In this document: one piece after another, positions 14,968 to 19,770 of the stretch | How positions within the stretch are numbered: the stretch's first letter is position 1 | Layout: each line of letters starts with the position of its first letter | DNA from: Eubacteriales bacterium | Lineage (GTDB): Bacteria; Bacillota_A; Clostridia; Christensenellales; Aristaeellaceae | Direction: 5' to 3' | Length of the DNA stretch: 19,770 bases | NCBI GenBank assembly: GCA_030528845.1 | Contig: JAUMYC010000019.1 | Location: 1 to 19,770 of the forward strand | Program-made: the position numbers and the translations under genes | Notes under the pieces: generated by a model | Told to the model about the DNA's origin: nothing | Seen by the model: the letters and a program-made list of their open reading frames with translations, nothing else | Databases searched by the model: none

Positions 14968-16938
14968 ATGCCACTGATCGTCTCCCGACGCGCGGGATAT
15001 TGCTATGGAGTGCGCCGCGCGATGGAAATGGCCGAGCAGGCGGCGCGGGAATACGGCGGCTGCTACACCCTCGGCTCCATCATCCACAACCCGCATGCGG
15101 TAGCCTCTCTCGCGGCCAAGGGCGCGCACAGCGTGCAGAAGATCGCCCAGCTGCCCGCAGGCTCCGTCTGCGTCATCCGCTCACACGGCGAGCCGCCCGA
15201 GACCTACCGCGCCCTCGAAGCCGGCGGCGTCCGCATCATAGACGCCACCTGCCCCTCCGTCAGCCGCATCCACCGCATGGTGGAACAGGCCGCGGCGCAG
15301 GGCCGCAGGGTCATCGTGGTGGGCAAGGCTTCCCATCCGGAGGTGCAGGGCATCCTCGGCTGGGCGCAGGGCAAGGGCGAGGCCGTCCTTTCCGAAGAAG
15401 AGGCGCTGGCCCTCTCCCCTTCCGACGAGGCGCTCGTCGTCTGTCAGACTACTCTTTCCACCCAGCGGTATCAGCGCGTGTGCTCCGCCATCGCAAAGCG
15501 CGTCGAGCGCCCGGATATCCGCAAAACCAATTGTCAGGCCACCATCCTTCACAGAGAAGAGGCGGCCGAGATCGCGCGAAAGGCCGACGCCATGATCGTC
15601 GTCGGCGGCAGCGAAAGCTCCAACACCAAAGAGCTCTGGGAGCTGTGTCTGGAGTATTGCCCGCGCTCTGTGCGCGTCGACCGCGCTGAACAGATCGATC
15701 CTTCCGGCTATCGCCCGGGAGATCTGATAGGAATCACTGCCGGCGCCTCTACGCCGGAGGGTACATTTAAGGAGGTTGTCGCACGAATGAACGACATCGA
15801 GAACAAGGAACAGATCATTGAAAACACCGAGGCCGAATCCGATTTCATGGCTGATGTAGAAAAGACGCTCAGGCAGATCCGCCCCGGCCAGGTTATCATG
15901 GGCACGGTCGTGCAGATCACTGAAGACGAAGTTTGCGTCAATGTTGGCTACAAGGCTGACGGACTGGTCAAGAAATCCGATCTCTCCTCCACCGATGTCA
16001 AAGTCGGCGACGAGATCGAAGTCGAAGTCGTGAAGGTGAACGATGGCGAGGGCAACGTTCTGTGCTCTCAGCGCAACATCGTCAACCGCAAGGCCTGGGA
16101 CGCTATCGTCGCCGCTTCTGAAGCCGACGAGTTCGTCGAAGGCATCGGTAAGGAATCCGTCAAGGGCGGCCTGATCGCCCAGATCGAAGGCATCCGCGCC
16201 TTCATCCCCGCTTCCCAGCTGTCCCTGCGCTACGTCGAGAAGATCGACGAGTTCGTCGGCCAGCCCATGAAGCTCAAGATCATCGAGCTGGACAAGACCA
16301 AGAAGCGCGTCGTCGCTTCCCGCAAGGCTGTGCTGGCCATCGAAGAAGCCGAGAAGAAGAAGGCCATCTGGGGCACTCTGGAGATCGGCTCCGTCGTCAA
16401 GGGCATCGTCCGTCGTCTGACCGACTTCGGCGCGTTCGTTGACATCGGCGGCGTGGACGGCCTGGTCCATGTGACCGACCTGAGCTGGGGCCGCGTGCAT
16501 CATCCGTCCGACGTCGTGACCGTCGGCCAGGAGATCGACGTGAAGATCAAGAACGTCGACACCGACCGCGAGCGCATCTCCCTCTCCTACAAGGAGACCC
16601 AGCCGCGTCCGTGGGACGTCGCCGGCGAGAAGTACGCCGTGGGCACTGTGGTCGAAGGCAAGGTCGTCCGCATCACCACCTTCGGCGCGTTCGTCGAGCT
16701 TGAGCCCGGCCTGGACGGCCTGGTCCACATCTCCCAGTGCGCGCTGACCCGCATCGAAAAGGTCGAAGACGCCCTGCATGTGGGCGACGTCATCCGCGTG
16801 AAGATCCTCGACGTCAACACCGAATCCCGCCGCATCAGCCTGAGCGTGCGCGAAGTGCTGGAAGACGAGGCTCTGGAGACCGTTCCGGAATCCGACGATG
16901 AATACGCCATCGACGACGTTCCCGCCGTTGAGGAATAA
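14968..16938 (+). CDS. ispH-rpsA: IspH fused to ribosomal protein S1
   Basis: 656 residues in one frame. Residues 1-273 are IspH (HMBPP reductase), the last step of the MEP isoprenoid route: the [4Fe-4S] ligands C12, C95 and C189, substrate residues in IHNPHAV, RSHGEP and ASHPEVQG, and the closing [11 protein letters not shown]. Residues 274-656 are ribosomal protein S1 with four S1 RNA-binding domains: about 302-370, 385-455, 468-540 ([20 protein letters not shown]) and 553-625 ([18 protein letters not shown]), plus an acidic tail. The same fusion is known in other Clostridia. The start is ATG at 14968, 6 bases after GAGGAGG. At the junction AAGGAGG (15769-15775) precedes an in-frame ATG at 15787 (M274), so free S1 may also be made. 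Confidence 0.95.
   Translation: MPLIVSRRAGYCYGVRRAMEMAEQAAREYGGCYTLGSIIHNPHAVASLAAKGAHSVQKIAQLPAGSVCVIRSHGEPPETYRALEAGGVRIIDATCPSVSRIHRMVEQAAAQGRRVIVVGKASHPEVQGILGWAQGKGEAVLSEEEALALSPSDEALVVCQTTLSTQRYQRVCSAIAKRVERPDIRKTNCQATILHREEAAEIARKADAMIVVGGSESSNTKELWELCLEYCPRSVRVDRAEQIDPSGYRPGDLIGITAGASTPEGTFKEVVARMNDIENKEQIIENTEAESDFMADVEKTLRQIRPGQVIMGTVVQITEDEVCVNVGYKADGLVKKSDLSSTDVKVGDEIEVEVVKVNDGEGNVLCSQRNIVNRKAWDAIVAASEADEFVEGIGKESVKGGLIAQIEGIRAFIPASQLSLRYVEKIDEFVGQPMKLKIIELDKTKKRVVASRKAVLAIEEAEKKKAIWGTLEIGSVVKGIVRRLTDFGAFVDIGGVDGLVHVTDLSWGRVHHPSDVVTVGQEIDVKIKNVDTDRERISLSYKETQPRPWDVAGEKYAVGTVVEGKVVRITTFGAFVELEPGLDGLVHISQCALTRIEKVEDALHVGDVIRVKILDVNTESRRISLSVREVLEDEALETVPESDDEYAIDDVPAVEE
15769..15789 (+). 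promoter_or_regulatory. Internal ribosome binding site and ATG at the S1 junction
   Basis: AAGGAGG at 15769-15775, then 11 bases, then ATG at 15787, in frame with and exactly at the start of the S1 part (M274). The same bases encode Lys-Glu-Val of the IspH C-terminus, so the match could be partly a by-product of that motif. Start would give a 383-residue S1 protein. Confidence 0.5.
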
Positions 16939-16975
16939 TCTCTGACGCAGCTACCAATAACCCGCATACGCTTCT

Positions 16976-17212
16976 GCGCATGGATGGGGAGCAGTAGACG
17001 CGCAAGCGCGCCCGAAGAGAGCAGCCGGTTTGGTGCAAGGCTGCGCGCGCCCGCGACGAACTCGCCCCGGAGCGCTTCCCGGAAGGGAACGGCTGCCCCC
17101 GTTACAGGGCGCTTGAGCGGGCCGTTTTTCGGCCAATTGTGAGTGGTACCGCGAAAGGCAAAGCAAACACGCCTTCCGTCTCCTGTTTCCGGAGCGGCAG
17201 GCGTGTTTTTTT
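16976..17212 (+). ncRNA. T-box leader, leucine-specific (CUC specifier)
   Basis: A tRNA-sensing leader for leuS. In Stem I, GGGG (16986-16989) pairs with CCCC (17065-17068), and GaCGCG with CGCGaC above it. The specifier loop is AGCAGTA (16990-16996) opposite GAACTCG (17058-17064); the specifier triplet is CTC at 17061-17063, a Leu codon. A lower GCGC/GCGC stem (16976-16979 with 17072-17075) flanks an asymmetric loop at the kink-turn position. AAGAGAGC (17015-17022) and GGTGCAA (17032-17038, fits GNUGNRA) form the distal motifs. The T-box GAGTGGTACCGCG is at 17141-17153; TGGT suits the ACCA end of tRNA-Leu. No clear promoter is seen in the 37 bases after rpsA; the best candidate, TCGACG/AATAAT at 16910-16939 inside the end of rpsA, is weak. 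Confidence 0.93.
17166..17212 (+). terminator. Regulated terminator of the Leu T-box
   Basis: AACACGCCT (17166-17174) pairs with AGGCGTGTT (17199-17207), with CCG/CGG and CTCC/GGAG inside, followed by T's to 17212. It may also end transcripts that run through from ispH-rpsA, since no other terminator lies between. Confidence 0.9.
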
Positions 17213-17225
17213 ACGAGAGGATGCG

Positions 17226-17424
17226 GCGGGGAATCCTTTTCTTTGGAAAAAGAAAAGGGTTCCCCGCACCCCTCCGAAAAGAAACCATTAAGGGGTTAGG
17301 GCTCGTCCCTTTTTGCGGGAGAAGCCTTTCTTTAGGCTTATGCTATCCCCAAATCGAGGATTGCAAAGGGAATCATTCCCTTTGCCGAGGGGTTTGGGGG
17401 CGAGCAGCCCTCAACGTATCCCCC
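17226..17424. repeat. Structured intergenic repeat, copy 1 (longest, diverged)
   Basis: Begins with a long hairpin (17226-17267): GCGGGGAA pairs with TTCCCCGC and CCTTTTCTTT with AAAGAAAAGG. Then come AAGCC/GGCTT (17322-17339), the near-palindrome GGGAATCATTCCC within 17363-17385 and a degenerate GGGGGC/AGCCCTC element near 17395. It shares this order with copy 3. About 35 extra bases (17287-17321) separate its first two hairpins. No open frame of merit. Confidence 0.7.
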
Positions 17425-17430
17425 TTCGCA

Positions 17431-17464
17431 GGCCGGCCCAAGGCGGCGTTAGCCTTTGCCGGCC
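17431..17464. repeat. GC hairpin between repeat copies 1 and 2
   Basis: GGCCGGC (17431-17437) pairs with GCCGGCC (17458-17464), with AAGGC/GCCTT inside and a loop of about 7 bases. No T-run follows. It is not shared with the other copies and may be a separate small element. Confidence 0.5.
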
Positions 17465-17483
17465 AAGCCATACCTTTCGCTTA

Positions 17484-17568
17484 TATTTCTAACCCCAAAT
17501 TGAGGGTTCCAAGGGGAATCATTCCCCTTGGCGGGGTTTTAGGGGCAGCGCCCCTAACGTCCCTTAAT
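17484..17568. repeat. Structured intergenic repeat, copy 2 (3' part only)
   Basis: Carries GGGGAATCATTCCCC with CCAA/TTGG flanks (17509-17531) and TTAGGGGCAGCGCCCCTAA (17539-17557), followed by CGTC. It is nearly identical to the 3' half of copy 3 over some 60 bases. The 5' hairpins of the element are missing. Confidence 0.8.
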
Positions 17569-17574
17569 CGGAGC

Positions 17575-17722
17575 GATCTTTTCTTTAGGAAAAGAAAGGC
17601 CCTCCCGCACCCTCCCCAAAGAAACCGCTTCTTCAGGTTTATACCATCCCCCATATTGAGGGTTCCAAGGGGAATCATTCCCCTTGGCGGGGTCTTAGGG
17701 GCAGCGCCCCTAACGTCTCCCC
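17575..17722. repeat. Structured intergenic repeat, copy 3
   Basis: CTTTTCTTT/AAAGAAAG at the start, AAACC/GGTTT (17622-17640), GGGGAATCATTCCCC with CCAA/TTGG flanks (17665-17687) and TTAGGGGCAGCGCCCCTAA (17695-17713). It ends about 20 bases before the leuS ribosome binding site. Confidence 0.8.
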
Positions 17723-17756
17723 CACGCCCCATCCGCACAGCAAGGAGTGACACACC

Positions 17757-19770
17757 ATGAGAGAGATCCCCGTTTACACGCCCGGCAATATCGAGCCCAA
17801 GTGGCAGAAGCACTGGGACGACACCGGCGTTTTCCGCGCAAAAAAGGACTACACGATGCCCAAGTTCTACCCGCTGATCGAGTTCCCCTATCCCTCGGGC
17901 GCGGGCCTGCACGTGGGCCATCCGCTGTCGAACACGGCCATGGACATCATCGCGCGCAAGAGGCGCATGGAAGGCTATAACGTGCTCTTCCCGATGGGCT
18001 ACGACGCGTTCGGCCTGCCGACGGAAAACTTTGCCATCAAGAACCATATCCACCCGGCCATCGTGACCAAGCAGAATATCGACCGCTTCCGCAGCCAGCT
18101 CAAGATGCTGGGCTTCTCGTTCGACTATTCCCGCGAAGTGAACACGACCGACCCGAACTACTACCGCTGGACGCAGTGGATCTTCCTGCAGCTGTTCAAG
18201 AAGGGCCTGGCCTATAAGCAGAGCATGCCCATCAACTGGTGCACGGTGTGCAAGGTCGGCCTGGCGAACGAAGAAGTGGTGGACGGCAAGTGCGAGCGCT
18301 GCGGCGGCGAAGTCGTGCGCAAGGTGAAGAGCCAGTGGATGCTGCGCATCACCGAATACGCCCAGAAGCTCATCGACGGCCTGGACGAGGTCGACTTCAT
18401 CGAAAAGGTGAAGGTGCAGCAGCGCAACTGGATCGGCCGCAGCGAAGGCGCCGAGGTCGATTTCAAAATCGCCGGCATGGACCGCAGGCTGCGCGTCTAT
18501 ACCACCCGCCCGGACACGCTCTTCGGCGCGACCTACATGGTCATCTCGCCCGAGCATCCCATCATCGATGAGGAAAAGGAAAAGATCGCCAATTATGCGG
18601 AGATCCTCGCCTACCGCGAGGCAGCCGCGCGCAAGAGCGACTTCGAGCGCACGGAGCTGAACAAGGACAAGACCGGCGTGTGCATCGACGGCATCCGCGC
18701 GATCAACCCCGTGACGGGCAGCGAGATCCCCGTGTGGGTGTCCGACTATGTATTGATGGGCTACGGCACCGGCGCGATCATGGCCGTGCCGGCGCATGAC
18801 ACCCGCGACTGGGAATTTGCCAAGAAGTTCGGCCTGCCGATCATTGAAGTGGTGGCGGGCGGCAACGTGCAGGAAGAAGCCTTCACCGACATCGCCACCG
18901 GCACGATGACCAATTCCGGCTTCCTGAACGGCATGAGCGTGGCCGAGGCGAAGAAGGCCATCGTCGATTTCCTCGCCGAACAGGGAGTGGGCGAGCGCAA
19001 GGTGAACTTCAAGCTGCGCGACTGGGTCTTCTCCCGCCAGCGCTACTGGGGCGAGCCGATCCCGCTGGTGTACTGCGAGCATTGCGGCGGCTGGGTCGCA
19101 CTGCCGGAGGATCAGCTGCCGCTGACGCTGCCGGACGTGGACAATTACATGCCCACGGACAACGGCGAAAGCCCGCTGGCCGCCATGACCGATTGGGTCA
19201 ACACCACCTGCCCCGTCTGCGGCGGCCCCGCCAAGCGCGAGACCGACACCATGCCGCAGTGGGCCGGTTCCTCCTGGTATTTCCTGCGCTATACCGACCC
19301 GGACAACGACAAGGAGCTGGCCAGCGAAGAAGCGCTGCGCTACTGGCTGCCGGTCGACTGGTATAACGGCGGCATGGAGCATACCACGCTGCATCTGCTC
19401 TATTCCCGCTTCTGGCACAAGTTCCTCTATGACGAGGGCGTGGTGCCCACCTCCGAGCCCTACAACAAGCGCACCAGCCACGGCATGATCCTGGGCGAGG
19501 ACGGCCAGAAGATGTCCAAATCCCGCGGCAACGTGGTCAACCCGGACGACGTCGTGGGCGAGTTGGGCGCGGACGCCTTCCGCGTATACGAGATGTTCAT
19601 GGGCGCGTTCGATCAGGCCAAGCCCTGGTCCACGCAGGGCGCGCGCGGCTGCCGCCGCTTCCTGGACCGTATCTGGCGTATGATGGAAATGCTCACGGAC
19701 GAAGAGGGCATGTCAGACGACCTCAAGTTCGACTTCCACACCTGCATCAAAAAGGTGACCGAGGATTACG
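17757..19770 (+). CDS. leuS: Leucyl-tRNA synthetase, 3' end outside the window
   Basis: 671 codons are present and the frame is open to the window edge; bacterial enzymes have about 800-870, so some 130-200 residues are missing. It attaches leucine to tRNA-Leu in the cytoplasm. The class I signature is [12 protein letters not shown] (H52, H55) and KMSKS is at 585-589. A zinc-binding insert has C162/C165 with CERCGG after it. The CP1 editing domain is shown by [19 protein letters not shown] and [13 protein letters not shown], and [16 protein letters not shown] marks the return to the catalytic core. A second cysteine pair cluster (CEHCGG, CPVCGG) follows. The start is ATG at 17757, with AAGGAG at 17742-17747. 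Expression should depend on the Leu T-box, although about 540 bases of repeats separate its terminator from this start. Confidence 0.96.
   Translation, partial: MREIPVYTPGNIEPKWQKHWDDTGVFRAKKDYTMPKFYPLIEFPYPSGAGLHVGHPLSNTAMDIIARKRRMEGYNVLFPMGYDAFGLPTENFAIKNHIHPAIVTKQNIDRFRSQLKMLGFSFDYSREVNTTDPNYYRWTQWIFLQLFKKGLAYKQSMPINWCTVCKVGLANEEVVDGKCERCGGEVVRKVKSQWMLRITEYAQKLIDGLDEVDFIEKVKVQQRNWIGRSEGAEVDFKIAGMDRRLRVYTTRPDTLFGATYMVISPEHPIIDEEKEKIANYAEILAYREAAARKSDFERTELNKDKTGVCIDGIRAINPVTGSEIPVWVSDYVLMGYGTGAIMAVPAHDTRDWEFAKKFGLPIIEVVAGGNVQEEAFTDIATGTMTNSGFLNGMSVAEAKKAIVDFLAEQGVGERKVNFKLRDWVFSRQRYWGEPIPLVYCEHCGGWVALPEDQLPLTLPDVDNYMPTDNGESPLAAMTDWVNTTCPVCGGPAKRETDTMPQWAGSSWYFLRYTDPDNDKELASEEALRYWLPVDWYNGGMEHTTLHLLYSRFWHKFLYDEGVVPTSEPYNKRTSHGMILGEDGQKMSKSRGNVVNPDDVVGELGADAFRVYEMFMGAFDQAKPWSTQGARGCRRFLDRIWRMMEMLTDEEGMSDDLKFDFHTCIKKVTEDY

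Noticed and set aside
15181..16779. 532-codon minus-strand frame opposite ispH-rpsA
   Set aside because: An Asp/Leu/Val-rich shadow of the S1 repeats; no start signal and no family motif.
17213..17756. An insertion sequence or transposon before leuS
   Set aside because: No transposase or remnant of one, no terminal inverted repeats enclosing the block and no target duplication that I can see; non-autonomous repeats are the more modest description.
17143..17760. A plus-strand frame (205 codons) covering the end of the T-box and the repeats
   Set aside because: Its predicted protein merely translates the repeats (recurring RGIIPLGGVLGAAPLTS), begins inside the T-box motif and has no ribosome binding site.
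17481..19481. 666-codon minus-strand frame opposite leuS
   Set aside because: leuS is certain on the plus strand from HIGH and KMSKS motifs; this frame continues into the repeats, which are plainly non-coding.

Overview
The window reads as a chromosomal segment of a GC-rich member of the Clostridia (Firmicutes). The evidence is two tRNA-sensing T-box leaders, strong AGGAGG-type ribosome binding sites, an IspH fused to ribosomal protein S1, a ThiI without rhodanese domain next to its own cysteine desulfurase, and a DNA polymerase I with a dead proofreading domain. No phage, transposase, CRISPR, rRNA or tRNA gene is visible. Most of the content is housekeeping.

Layout. 1-3613: a minus-strand operon (DUF6106-like membrane protein, NifS-type cysteine desulfurase, ThiI, PAP2 phosphatase) running from an extended -10 promoter near 3608 to a strong terminator at 65-113. 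3723-5325: a plus-strand single gene for a zinc-ribbon/one-TM/extracellular beta-rich protein, followed by GC hairpins and a terminator. 5364-7142: consensus promoter, tryptophan-specific T-box leader and an orphan TrpB2-type tryptophan synthase. 7215-8904: a histidine phosphatase and a TroA-fold lipoprotein that has lost its metal ligands. 8926-9315: a small VanZ-like membrane protein on the minus strand. 9363-11327: an FAD oxidoreductase and an AAA ATPase. 11391-14807: polA-coaE operon on the minus strand, diverging from 14880-16938, the ispH-rpsA fusion. 16976-17212: a leucine T-box leader with a CUC specifier, then about 540 bases of structured repeats, then leuS (17757 to the window end, incomplete at its 3' end).

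How the genes work together. NifS and ThiI form a sulfur relay for 4-thiouridine in tRNA. The two T-boxes couple uncharged tRNA-Trp and tRNA-Leu to tryptophan synthesis from indole and to leucyl-tRNA synthesis. polA and coaE are a common Firmicutes pair. The other neighbours have no evident joint pathway.

The most interesting points are a run of DnaA-box-like sequences inside the polA linker, a retained ribosome binding site and ATG at the S1 junction of the IspH-S1 fusion, a three-copy structured repeat with compensatory changes lying between the Leu T-box terminator and leuS, and a Trp T-box controlling a lone TrpB2. I see no clear new defence or mobile system here.
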